9,575 bases of DNA from an uncultured bacterium. Lineage in GTDB: Bacteria > Actinomycetota > Coriobacteriia > Coriobacteriales > Coriobacteriaceae. The DNA is taken from contig CAJMPF010000048.1 of NCBI GenBank assembly GCA_905215195.1, positions 1 through 9,575 on the forward strand, written 5' to 3'. Made by a program: the position numbers and the translations under genes. Under the pieces are notes generated by a model, which saw nothing but the letters and a program-made list of their open reading frames with translations, did no database searches and was not told the DNA's origin. Shown here piece by piece: positions 1-7,478 of this stretch. Each line of letters opens with the position of its first letter. Within the stretch, counting starts at the first letter, position 1.

Positions 1-4
1 TCAG

Positions 5-253
5 ATGAACGATATAAACGCGAATCAAATGAGCACTGTGAGGCGTAAGGAATGGTGTCGAGCTTTGAACAAGATTCCGTATGCTTGTGTCACAGCGCGT
101 GATATCGCAATGCTCATGAACGTTTGTAAGACGACTTCAATTGAGATTCTAAAAGCAGCGGGTGGAATCAAGATCGGTCGGGCCTGGCGCGTCGACAAAG
201 CTGACCTGATCACATACCTTGCCGGTCTGGAGTGCGATAACAATGACCGCTAA
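5..253 (+). CDS. Excisionase/MerR-type helix-turn-helix DNA-binding protein
   Basis: This 82-residue protein looks like a small winged helix-turn-helix DNA-binding protein of the excisionase / HTH_17 type. Residues about 28-48 read as a helix-turn-helix (VTARDIAMLMNVCKTTSIEI). They are followed by a wing with the family-like pattern IGRAWRVDKADLITYL at about 57-72. Proteins of this fold act as recombination directionality factors or as small regulators of mobile elements. No integrase is visible in the window, so an excision role is only an inference. The start at 5 leaves no room to see a ribosome site. An in-frame ATG at 29 would remove eight residues and leave the domain intact. The gene overlaps the next gene by 11 bases, which suggests one operon with coupled translation. 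GC is lower here than in the genes to the right. Confidence 0.7.
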   Translation: MNDINANQMSTVRRKEWCRALNKIPYACVTARDIAMLMNVCKTTSIEILKAAGGIKIGRAWRVDKADLITYLAGLECDNNDR

Positions 254-1031
254 GACCGTAGCCTCACTGCTCGACGCCGCGTTACCCGTTGGCGGTACGC
301 GCGGCGTCGCCGCGCACGTCGCCGACGCGTGTGGCGCTGCCGAGCGTACCGCCAACGGTCCTGCGCTTGTCGATAATACTGGCTCAGCGTACAAGATGGA
401 CTCCATGGATGGTGCCAATGCCCCCACCCCCATCATCCATATCAAGACGACTGTCACCCCTGGAGAGTGGTTGTTGCTCTGCAAGAAAGAGGGCTCGAGG
501 AATGAGGGACGGGGTGTGGGGGTGAGGAATACTCCGAAACTGATTGAAGAGGAGAGCTCTAAAAGACTTGAGAAGATAGCGAGGAGCCAAGAAGCAATTG
601 ATGACGATTGGTTCGTGAAGGGGAAATGGCTCTGGGTTACCGGCAAGGATCAAGATGAAGCTACAGTTGAAGCGACGTTGAAGGCGATTGCAACGGGATC
701 TGAGTTCGAGTTCGCTTCGGCGAAACAAATGGTGTCAGCCTGGAATAGCGCTGATTTGTACGGCTCGAACAACAAAGACAGGACTTTGGATAAGTATCGC
801 TCGGTTCAGAACCTGCTAGTGTCGTATCTGGGTTATTCGAGGGACAAGACAGAAGTCAGCATGCTGTACGAGCTTCTCGACGAGCGTCGTCTAAATAAAC
901 TTGCGACCATTCTGTCGTCGATTTATTCAGGAAAGGAGCTGCGTAGCTACTATCTGCGTCTCGGCGCTAAAGCGGAAGAAGTCGACAAGCTGTTTGACTG
1001 TTTAAAGAAAACGGTTTGCACGACTGCGTAA
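243..1031 (+). CDS. Hypothetical protein of unknown function, 262 aa
   Basis: I do not recognise this protein. I chose the ATG at 243 because a GGAG at 229-232 lies 10 bases upstream; a TTG at 219 would add eight residues with nothing to support it. The first 50 or so residues are rich in Ala, Gly and Thr. The rest is charged and probably mainly helical, with aromatic patches such as DDWFVKGKWLWVTG around residue 115 and leucine/tyrosine-rich helices near the C terminus (MLYELLDERRLNKL). I see no signal peptide, membrane segment or catalytic motif. The base composition changes inside the gene: the first 150 bases are GC-rich and the remainder is closer to 47-50% GC. The overlap with the preceding helix-turn-helix gene and the terminator about 30 bases downstream mark the two as a small operon. 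A role in the life of a mobile element is an inference from position only. Confidence 0.65.
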   Translation: MTAKTVASLLDAALPVGGTRGVAAHVADACGAAERTANGPALVDNTGSAYKMDSMDGANAPTPIIHIKTTVTPGEWLLLCKKEGSRNEGRGVGVRNTPKLIEEESSKRLEKIARSQEAIDDDWFVKGKWLWVTGKDQDEATVEATLKAIATGSEFEFASAKQMVSAWNSADLYGSNNKDRTLDKYRSVQNLLVSYLGYSRDKTEVSMLYELLDERRLNKLATILSSIYSGKELRSYYLRLGAKAEEVDKLFDCLKKTVCTTA

Positions 1032-1060
1032 TGATCATCATCGACATTCGAATATAGTTG

Positions 1061-1083
1061 AGCCCGGCTATGCTGGGCTTTTT
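1061..1083 (+). terminator. Rho-independent terminator after the first operon
   Basis: The arm AGCCCGGC (1061-1068) pairs with GCTGGGCT (1072-1079), with one G-U pair and a 3-base loop, and runs straight into five T residues (1079-1083). It lies 29 bases after the stop codon at 1031 and ends the transcript of the two left-hand genes. The large restriction gene therefore needs its own promoter. Confidence 0.85.
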
Positions 1084-1138
1084 GATAAGAGGTTGCTAAT
1101 ACTGTATTTCTCTTCGCCGATTCGCCTTCAAATGAGCA

Positions 1139-1166
1139 TTAACCGATAAATGACTTTATCTAAAAT
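1139..1166 (+). promoter_or_regulatory. Possible sigma-70-type promoter of the Type ISP gene
   Basis: Between the terminator and the large gene, TTAACC (1139-1144) and TAAAAT (1161-1166) are 16 bases apart. They match the -35 and -10 consensus at four and five of six bases. Another pair, TTGATA (1082-1087) and TATTTC (1105-1110), has 17-base spacing but a poor -10. The 117-base gap is AT-rich compared with the flanking genes, as expected for a promoter. The call rests on consensus matching alone. Confidence 0.3.
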
Positions 1167-1200
1167 GATGACATCTGAGCTGTAACGAAGGAGTCACCAT

Positions 1201-4200
1201 ATGAAGACCGTCTACGATGCCCTTGACCCTATCGTCAACGGGTCGGCAACGACCAAGGAGAAGGGCGACAAGTACGAGGCGGCCTGCGTCTACTATCTCA
1301 AGAACGACCCCTTCTACGCGCTGTTCTTCTCCCGTGTCGGGACGATAGCCCAGGCACTCGAATGGGACGATTGCCCCGTCCACGACACCCAAGACAACGG
1401 AATCGACCTCATGGCCCAGACCGCCGAGGCGGGGGAATGGTGGGCAATCCAATGCAAGTGCTATGACGGCGAGAAGGACCTTCCCAAGGGCATCTGCGAC
1501 TCGTTCTTCGCCCATGCGGCATTTATCGACGGCGTCGACTCCCTGATGGTCATGACGACGGCGAAGGGTCCGGGAAAGAACCTCCAGAAGCAAATCGACG
1601 CCAGCGGATCCATGTACATCGATACCGCCAAGATGGCGGCCTCCAATATCGACTGGGCGCCGTTCATCGAAGGCGTTCCCGCCGGCGAGCGGGTGACCTA
1701 CGACCTCCGCCCTCATCAGGAGCGCGCGGTCGCGGCAATCGAGGAGAAGTGGGCGGAGTTTGACCGCTGCAAGGCGATCATGGCGTGCGGCACGGGAAAG
1801 ACCCTCATGTCCCTCCGTCTCGTCGAAGACTGGATCGGCCCCGCCGCCGGCACAATCCTCTTCTGCGCGCCGTCGATCTCCCTCGTCGGACAGTCCATGC
1901 GCGAGTGGATGGGCCAGAGCCGCGTGCCCATGTCCTCGCTCGTCGTCTGCTCGGACTCGAAGGCGTCGCGCAAGGACGACGTCATCCCGATGACGCTCGA
2001 TTCATTCGAGTATCCCGCGACGACGAATCCCGAGAGCCTGTACCGCTCGTTCAGGCGTTGCAGGCACTCAAACCCCGACGGGCTGGTCGTCATCTTCTCG
2101 ACCTACCAATCTATCGGCGTCATCCATGACGCGCAGGCGCTCGGCATGCCCGAGTTCGATATCGTCGTGTGCGACGAGGCCCACCGCACGACCGGCAACG
2201 CGCTCCCCGGCGTCTCCAAGACGGAGGCTTCGGCCTTCATGAAGATCCACTTCAACGAGAACGTTGCCGCCAAGAAGCGCCTGTACATGACGGCGACCCC
2301 GCGCATCTACGGCGAGACCGCCAAGCGCAAGGGCGCCGAGGAGGACTATACCATTGCCTCCATGGACGACGAGTCCATCTACGGCCCCACCGCCTACCAG
2401 ATCAAGTTCGGCGAGGCCGTGGAGCAGAAGCTGCTTACCGACTACAAGGTCGTCGTACTCACCGTCCAGGAGGATGCCATCGGGGACCGCCTGCCCTCCC
2501 TGGAGAGCGACCAGGGCGTTAACGCAATGAGCCTGGAGCCCTCGGACATCGGCAAGATTATCGGCTGCTGGAAGGGCCTCGTCGATCACGGCGAGGGCGC
2601 GCCCGACGACGCGACCGGTCTCGGTGGCATGCTCGTCGTCGATGACGTCGAGACCATGGTGACCGATTGCAAGCCGCTACAGCGCGCCGTCGGCTTCTGC
2701 TCGACCATCAATGCATCGAAGACCATCACGGAGGCCTTCTCGCAAATCGTCGAGAAGTTTGCCGAAGACGAGCACGAGGAGCTCCCGCTCAAGTGCGAGC
2801 TGCGCCACGTCGACGGCAACATGCCGTCCGACCAGCGCACGAGAAACATCACCTGGCTCGGAGGGGACGTCGCCGAGGACGAGTGCCGCATTCTCACCAA
2901 CGCACGCTGCCTCGCCGAGGGCATCGACGTGCCCAACCTCGACGCCGTCATCTTCTTCAATGCCAAGAACTCGACGGTGGACGTCGTCCAGGCCGTCGGC
3001 CGCGTCATGAGGCGCGCCGAGGGTAAGGACTTCGGCTACATCATCCTGCCCATTTTCGTTCCAGCCGGCATGACGCCGGAGGAGGCGCTCGACGACAGCA
3101 AGGTGTTCGCGAACGTCTGGAGCATCCTCCAGGCCCTCCGCTCGCACGACGAGCGAATCGAGGCAAAGGTCAACGCGCTCGCCCTCCAGCAGGAGGCCGA
3201 GAAGAACAAGGTTGTCGGATCGGCCAACCAGAAGGGGTGGGATGCCGGCGACCTCAAGCTCAAGCAGGAGGAGGAGAGCCAGAAGGCGGCAGAGATCACG
3301 CAGGGCGTGCAGATGAGGCTTACCTTCTTCCCGGTCGAGCGCTGGGAGAAGGCCGTCAAGACCACGCTGGTAAAGAAGTGCGGCACGCGTATCTACTGGG
3401 ACGAGTGGGCCGAGGACGTGGCGAAGATCGCCCAGCGCCATATAGAGCGTATCGGCAAACTCGTTCGCGAGAACGACGAGGTGTCCGGTAGCTTCAAGAC
3501 GTTCCTGCACGGCCTTCAGGACTCGCTAAACCCCAGCATCACCGAGCAGGATGCGGTCGAGATGATCGCCCAGCACATCATCACCGTCCCGGTGTTCGAC
3601 GCCCTGTTCGGAGACTTCGAGTTTGCGAAGTCGAACCCCGTGTCCGTCGCCATCGAACGTTTCCTGGGCGTACTCGAAGAGCATAAGATTGAGGAGGCAT
3701 CGGATTCCGAGGTCCTCGACGACGTGTATGCGAGCGTGCGCCGCCGCGCTGCCGCCATCCAGTCGGATGCAGCGCGTCAGCAGCTCATCCGCGACCTCTA
3801 CGAGAAGTTCTTCAAGGTCGCGTTCAAGGCGACCTCGGACAAAATGGGCGTCGTCTACACTCCGACCGAGATCATCGACTACATCCTCCGCGAGACCGAC
3901 CGCGTTCTCAAGCGCGAGTTCGGTCAGTCGCTTGCCGACGACCGCGTGCACATCCTGGATCCCTTCGCGGGCACGGGCTCGTTCATGGCGCACCTCATCG
4001 AGAGCGACCTCATCCCCGACGAGAAACTCAAGCGCAAGTACACTCGCGAGATTCACTCCAACGAGATCCTGTTGCTCGCGTACTACATCATGACGGTGAA
4101 TATCGAGTACGCCTACCATGCCCGCATAGGCGGCGACTATCAGCCGTTCGAGGGTGCGGTGCTCACCGATACGTTCCAGATGACCGAGGAATCGAACACC

Positions 4201-6258
4201 CTCGATGACGAGGTGTTCTATGACAACACGGATCGCGTGCGCATCCAGAACGCGCTCCCGATCCGGGTGATTGTGGGCAACCCGCCCTACTCGGTAGGCC
4301 AGACGAGCGCCAACGACAATAACCAGAATGAGAAGTATCCGACGCTCGACAGCCGCATCGCGCAGACGTATGTCGCGAAAACGACTGCGACAAATAAGAA
4401 CTCGCTTTACGATTCGTACTTCCGCGCCTTCAGGTGGGCGAGCGACCGAATCGAAGAGAGGGGCATTGTCTGCTTCGTAAGCAACGGCGGATGGGTTGAC
4501 GGATCTTCCTCCAACGGGTTCCGCCGATCGCTCGTGGAAGAATTCAACAGCATCTACGTCTTCAACCTTAAGGGGAATCAGAACACTTCCGACTGGAAGC
4601 GTGAGGGCGGTAAGGTGTTTGATGCCGGCGCTAAGATCGGCGTCGCTATAACTATGTTGGTTAAGAACCCGGACTCAAAAGAGCATGGGGTTGTTCACTA
4701 TCACGATATCGGCGACTATCTGAGTCGTGAGGACAAGCTTAGGCTGATCCGAGATTTTGCAATCAATGGTGATGTTGATTGGCAAACGATTGAACCCGAT
4801 AAATATGGCGACTGGCTGAACCAGCGCGACGATTCGTTCTATGAATTTGCGCCGCTAGGAATAACGAAGAGAAAGCCTCCCTACGGCATGTTTACCATCT
4901 GGTCTGCGGGCCTTAAAACGCAGCGTGACCCTTGGGCGTGGGGATTCTCGCGTTCGAGAGTACAGGGGCAAATGGAGCGTCTGCTAACGAACATGGACGC
5001 TGAGATTCAAGCTGCAAAGAGCGAGGGGCGTGCAATTGAATATGATCCGATCCGCTTCAGCTGGACACGGCGCATGGAGGATGCTGCCAGGAAGGGAGAG
5101 CGGCTAGTCTATAACCGTGACGAGGTCGTAATGGGGTCGTATAGGCCGTTCTGCAAGCAATGGGTTTACTACGACCGTGTGATGAACGAAAGGACCTACC
5201 AGCAGCCCCGCCTTTTCCCTCTCGCGGCAAGCGGGAGGGAAAAGGCCGAAAGGACCTACCAGCAGCCCAATATCCTCTCAAAGATAACGGGAAAAGGCGG
5301 GGCCGAAATGACCTACCAGCAGGGCTCTCTCCGTTGCCTTGAAAACCTATGTATCGTGTATACCGGCGGCTCGGCTATGAGCGCAATGGTGACAAGTAAT
5401 CTGCCCGACTTGCATTTCGTCGGAGATTCTCAGTGCTTTCCTCTCTACTGGTATGAGGAGGAGCAGACGGGTACGACCCTATTTGACGAAAACGACTATG
5501 TGGCTCCTGGTGGACAGACATCGCTGTTCGGAGACGGTGCAACCCATACCGAGAAGAGTTATTCACGCCATGACGCCATCACGGACGAGACTCTCAAAGT
5601 CTTTCGTGAGGTTTATCCGCATGCGTTTCCGAAGCGCTATAAGAAGGATGGCGGTATCGAGCTCAACAAGACCGATATTTTCTACTACGTCTACGGCATC
5701 CTGCATTCTCCCGAGTACCGCAAACGCTTCGAATCGAATCTCAAGAAAGAGTTGCCGCGCATCCCGCTCGCCGCGGACTTTGCCAGGTTCTCGGAGGCGG
5801 GTCGAAAACTCGCCCATCTTCATCTCGATTACGAGACGATTGACCCATGGGCATCGATCGTCGAGGACGGCGACTCGGCGAACCCCGGTCGTACGGTCAA
5901 GATGGCGTTCGGCAAGTGCAAGAAGGACGAAGAGCATCCCAAGGGCCAGGACATGACCGTCCTCAAGGTCGCCGAGAACATGACGCTGCGCGGTATCCCG
6001 CTTGAGGCATACGAGTACGTCGTCAATGGGCGCTCGGCCATCGGCTGGCTCATGGATCGCTATCAGGTCCGCAAGGACAAGGCGTCGGGCATCGTCAACG
6101 ACCCCAACGACTACAGCGACGACCCGCGCTATATCGTCGACCTGGTCGAGCGCGTCGTGACCGTGTCGATGGAGACCATCGCTATCGTTAACGAGTTGCC
6201 AGCCCTGAACGAGAAGGCCCAGCCTGCCGACTGGCCCGCCGCATGGAAGGTGAAGTAA
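1201..6258 (+). CDS. Type ISP restriction-modification enzyme (single-chain nuclease-translocase-methyltransferase)
   Basis: This 1685-residue protein has the full layout of Type ISP enzymes (LlaGI/LlaBIII type), which methylate adenine in an asymmetric site and cut unmodified DNA after ATP-driven translocation. In order: an Mrr-like nuclease (E26, GID with D69, QCK at 84-86). Next is an SF2 translocase with Walker A ACGTGKT (195-201), DEAH (325-328), TATPR (364-368), motif V AEGIDVP (572-578) and motif VI QAVGRVMRR (597-605). A helical coupler follows, then an N6-adenine methyltransferase with VYTPTE (885-890), DPFAGTGS (920-927) and NPPY (1027-1030). The recognition domain fills the last 430 or so residues. 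Every motif expected for activity is present and the frame is intact. The start has a strong AAGGAG (1188-1193) seven bases upstream. The protein is somewhat longer than I expect for the family, partly because of a repeat insertion at residues 1330-1375. GC falls to about 49% in 4621-4860, against about 62-64% in flanking parts of the gene, suggesting an exchanged recognition domain. Confidence 0.95.
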   Translation: MKTVYDALDPIVNGSATTKEKGDKYEAACVYYLKNDPFYALFFSRVGTIAQALEWDDCPVHDTQDNGIDLMAQTAEAGEWWAIQCKCYDGEKDLPKGICDSFFAHAAFIDGVDSLMVMTTAKGPGKNLQKQIDASGSMYIDTAKMAASNIDWAPFIEGVPAGERVTYDLRPHQERAVAAIEEKWAEFDRCKAIMACGTGKTLMSLRLVEDWIGPAAGTILFCAPSISLVGQSMREWMGQSRVPMSSLVVCSDSKASRKDDVIPMTLDSFEYPATTNPESLYRSFRRCRHSNPDGLVVIFSTYQSIGVIHDAQALGMPEFDIVVCDEAHRTTGNALPGVSKTEASAFMKIHFNENVAAKKRLYMTATPRIYGETAKRKGAEEDYTIASMDDESIYGPTAYQIKFGEAVEQKLLTDYKVVVLTVQEDAIGDRLPSLESDQGVNAMSLEPSDIGKIIGCWKGLVDHGEGAPDDATGLGGMLVVDDVETMVTDCKPLQRAVGFCSTINASKTITEAFSQIVEKFAEDEHEELPLKCELRHVDGNMPSDQRTRNITWLGGDVAEDECRILTNARCLAEGIDVPNLDAVIFFNAKNSTVDVVQAVGRVMRRAEGKDFGYIILPIFVPAGMTPEEALDDSKVFANVWSILQALRSHDERIEAKVNALALQQEAEKNKVVGSANQKGWDAGDLKLKQEEESQKAAEITQGVQMRLTFFPVERWEKAVKTTLVKKCGTRIYWDEWAEDVAKIAQRHIERIGKLVRENDEVSGSFKTFLHGLQDSLNPSITEQDAVEMIAQHIITVPVFDALFGDFEFAKSNPVSVAIERFLGVLEEHKIEEASDSEVLDDVYASVRRRAAAIQSDAARQQLIRDLYEKFFKVAFKATSDKMGVVYTPTEIIDYILRETDRVLKREFGQSLADDRVHILDPFAGTGSFMAHLIESDLIPDEKLKRKYTREIHSNEILLLAYYIMTVNIEYAYHARIGGDYQPFEGAVLTDTFQMTEESNTLDDEVFYDNTDRVRIQNALPIRVIVGNPPYSVGQTSANDNNQNEKYPTLDSRIAQTYVAKTTATNKNSLYDSYFRAFRWASDRIEERGIVCFVSNGGWVDGSSSNGFRRSLVEEFNSIYVFNLKGNQNTSDWKREGGKVFDAGAKIGVAITMLVKNPDSKEHGVVHYHDIGDYLSREDKLRLIRDFAINGDVDWQTIEPDKYGDWLNQRDDSFYEFAPLGITKRKPPYGMFTIWSAGLKTQRDPWAWGFSRSRVQGQMERLLTNMDAEIQAAKSEGRAIEYDPIRFSWTRRMEDAARKGERLVYNRDEVVMGSYRPFCKQWVYYDRVMNERTYQQPRLFPLAASGREKAERTYQQPNILSKITGKGGAEMTYQQGSLRCLENLCIVYTGGSAMSAMVTSNLPDLHFVGDSQCFPLYWYEEEQTGTTLFDENDYVAPGGQTSLFGDGATHTEKSYSRHDAITDETLKVFREVYPHAFPKRYKKDGGIELNKTDIFYYVYGILHSPEYRKRFESNLKKELPRIPLAADFARFSEAGRKLAHLHLDYETIDPWASIVEDGDSANPGRTVKMAFGKCKKDEEHPKGQDMTVLKVAENMTLRGIPLEAYEYVVNGRSAIGWLMDRYQVRKDKASGIVNDPNDYSDDPRYIVDLVERVVTVSMETIAIVNELPALNEKAQPADWPAAWKVK
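5187..5325 (+). repeat. Three in-frame tandem repeats inside the Type ISP recognition domain
   Basis: Three units start at 5187, 5247 and 5304, so the periods are 60 and 57 bases, both multiples of three. The first 22 bases of units 1 and 2 are identical (5187-5208 and 5247-5268). Unit 3 (5304-5325) differs at only a few positions. In the protein they give ERTYQQP at 1330, ERTYQQP at 1350 and EMTYQQG at 1369. The tails of units 1 and 2 are also related: both carry CCTCTC, then CGGG and AAAAGGC. This points to tandem duplication followed by divergence rather than chance. Confidence 0.9.
5210..5246. repeat. Hairpin-forming palindrome (REP-like) within coding sequence
   Basis: The 16-base arms 5210-5225 and 5231-5246 are inverted repeats of each other around the loop GGCAA (5226-5230). 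Fifteen pairs are Watson-Crick and one is G-U in RNA. The core CCTTTTCCCTC / GAGGGAAAAGG is a perfect 11-base match. The shape resembles REP-type or Rickettsia palindromic elements that insert into genes without breaking the frame. It fills most of the space between the two perfect 22-base repeats and is read through as part of the Type ISP protein. Confidence 0.8.
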
Positions 6259-6346
6259 CAGCTGAAGGGGATTCATGATTCGCGGATAGCGACGTTGCAT
6301 ATTGGGGTTGATGAACATCGCCCGATAGCGTGTCGCCGCGGGACGG

Positions 6347-6532
6347 ATGGTTATCACAACTGCCCGGTTCTCGAAGGAGGCACGACGCTATGCAGAAGGT
6401 CTACTCGGCCAGACGGTCGTGCTCGTCGACGGCCCCGCGCTCGCCGGCCTCATGATCGACTACGGTGTCGGCGTGAGCACAAGGCAGGTTTACGAAATCA
6501 AGGCCGTGGACACGGACTTCTTCGAAGAATAG
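6347..6532 (+). pseudogene. mrr: C-terminal remnant of an Mrr-family Type IV restriction endonuclease
   Basis: The 61 codons read like the last part of Mrr-type restriction proteins. They begin at the conserved VITTARFSKEA segment and continue through VVLVDGPALAGLMIDYGVGV to YEIKAVDTDFFEE, a very typical Mrr C-terminal end. The N-terminal winged-helix part and the first catalytic segments are missing, and the frame upstream is closed by a stop at 6326-6328. The 88 bases between the Type ISP stop and this ATG hold no recognisable Mrr sequence in any forward frame, so the rest was deleted rather than frameshifted. Mrr enzymes cut DNA carrying foreign methylation. The fragment keeps the C-terminal strand-helix portion but lacks most of the nuclease core and should be inactive. 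A purine-rich GAAGGAGG lies inside the fragment, not before its ATG, so translation is doubtful. Confidence 0.75.
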
Positions 6533-6543
6533 CGAGCAAGCGG

Positions 6544-7311
6544 CTACCTCGCGCCCTTCCGCCCGTTGCACTTCGAGCAGAGCACCTGCAGATTAGACGG
6601 CACGGTCTTACCGCCCCTAGCGACCGGCACGATATGGTCGATGTGCAATCCAACACCATCGGGCATGTACTTCCCGCACATCTGGCAGGTGTAGTTGTCC
6701 CTTCGCGCTATCTGCTCGCGCAGCTGTTTAGTCATCAGCTTCCGCTGGTTGCGAGCATGGTAATCCCTGAGCATCGCTTCGTCGTTAATGGCGGCGAGGC
6801 GGTTTCGCCTGTTCACAACCCAGTCCCAGCTCACGGCCATCACGCTATCGTCCACGGACACCTTGTAGGACGTCTTCACGTAGTTCCTCTGCCTGTAGCG
6901 TGTCTGCTCACGGCACGTGACAAACTGGAACGCGTGCGCGTCGTCGAGTGTCTCGGCGTATTGCCGCTCCCGGCGCTTCCGCAGGCTGCAGGTCTTCAGG
7001 TATTCCTCCTGCTGTGCCTTCCACTCCTGGATGCAGGAGCGCTCCGCGACTATCTTTTCCCAGTTGGCGGGCTCGAGCATAAAGCGATCTATCAGGTCGT
7101 CGATCTTCACGTTGCGCCTGCCGGAGACATCGAACCGCTCGACGAAGTATGGGTAATGAAAGGGATTCGCCAGGACTCTTCGCACCAGAGAGACGACGCA
7201 GCAGATGAGAACAATCGAGACAACGGCCGCAACGATGTAGGGAAGCAGATCGACGGCGACGAGATTTCCCCATTTATCGACATGATAGTAAGTAAACAAG
7301 ATGGCTCCCAT
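6544..7311 (-). CDS. HNH endonuclease with an N-terminal membrane anchor
   Basis: This 255-residue reverse-strand protein ends in a textbook HNH/McrA-type nuclease domain. It has CQMC (C209, C212), HIDHIVPVARGG with catalytic H226, the asparagine N240, and CSKCNGRK (C245, C248). The four cysteines form the usual zinc site. Near the N terminus, residues about 24-43 (PYIVAAVVSIVLICCVVSLV) form one strong hydrophobic helix followed by RR, as in a membrane anchor with the nuclease part in the cytoplasm. The middle (about 75-205) is charged, rich in Arg, Lys and Trp, and not recognised. The ATG at 7311 is the only possible start, because a stop lies in frame at 7327-7329, but its ribosome site is weak. 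It converges on the Mrr remnant with an 11-base gap. HNH proteins of this kind cut DNA in restriction, homing or phage defence. Its location next to a restriction system suggests defence, which is an inference. Confidence 0.85.
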   Translation of the reverse strand: MGAILFTYYHVDKWGNLVAVDLLPYIVAAVVSIVLICCVVSLVRRVLANPFHYPYFVERFDVSGRRNVKIDDLIDRFMLEPANWEKIVAERSCIQEWKAQQEEYLKTCSLRKRRERQYAETLDDAHAFQFVTCREQTRYRQRNYVKTSYKVSVDDSVMAVSWDWVVNRRNRLAAINDEAMLRDYHARNQRKLMTKQLREQIARRDNYTCQMCGKYMPDGVGLHIDHIVPVARGGKTVPSNLQVLCSKCNGRKGAR

Positions 7312-7451
7312 TCGCTCGTATTGGCATCAGATGATAGACCAACGCAAGCACTCGCCCTTTTACCACCCCGCCCAGACACAACCACGCAACCCCCACACCA
7401 TGTTCGCTTTACAAAACCAAACGCCCGGCCGATACTGGTAGAAGCAAAACA

Positions 7452-7465
7452 CGAACACGTGTACG
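7452..7465. promoter_or_regulatory. Candidate LexA (SOS) box
   Basis: CGAACACGTGTACG fits the Gram-positive LexA/DinR consensus CGAACRNRYGTTYG at 13 of 14 positions; the one miss is A for T in the right half-site. It also resembles the actinobacterial TCGAAC-N4-GTTCGA form. It lies 13 bases before the start of the WPDGR paralog pair and touches the ribosome binding site GGGAGG (7465-7470). A repressor bound there would sit in the transcribed leader or at the promoter's downstream edge. A lone half-site GTTCG occurs at 7402-7406. The site was found by eye against a remembered consensus. Confidence 0.4.
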
Positions 7466-7478
7466 GGAGGTAAGGCAT

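Noticed and set aside
1031..1038. ATGATCAT palindrome, seen again at 7479-7486
   Set aside because: Only eight bases, and the two copies lie in unrelated settings (after a stop codon and at a start codon), so chance is enough.
2677..3510. A 277-codon reverse open frame inside the Type ISP gene
   Set aside because: It mirrors the helicase-coding region, which has clear motifs V and VI on the other strand. Long antisense frames are expected in GC-rich genes.
7330..7440. Possible G-quadruplex on the reverse strand upstream of the HNH gene
   Set aside because: The G runs are uneven with loops much longer than usual, so a stable quadruplex is not supported by reading alone.
6295..7473. A 392-codon open frame on the forward strand opposite the HNH gene
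   Set aside because: It is antisense to a gene with complete HNH motifs. Its translation shows no domain, and its first part conflicts with the frame of the Mrr remnant.
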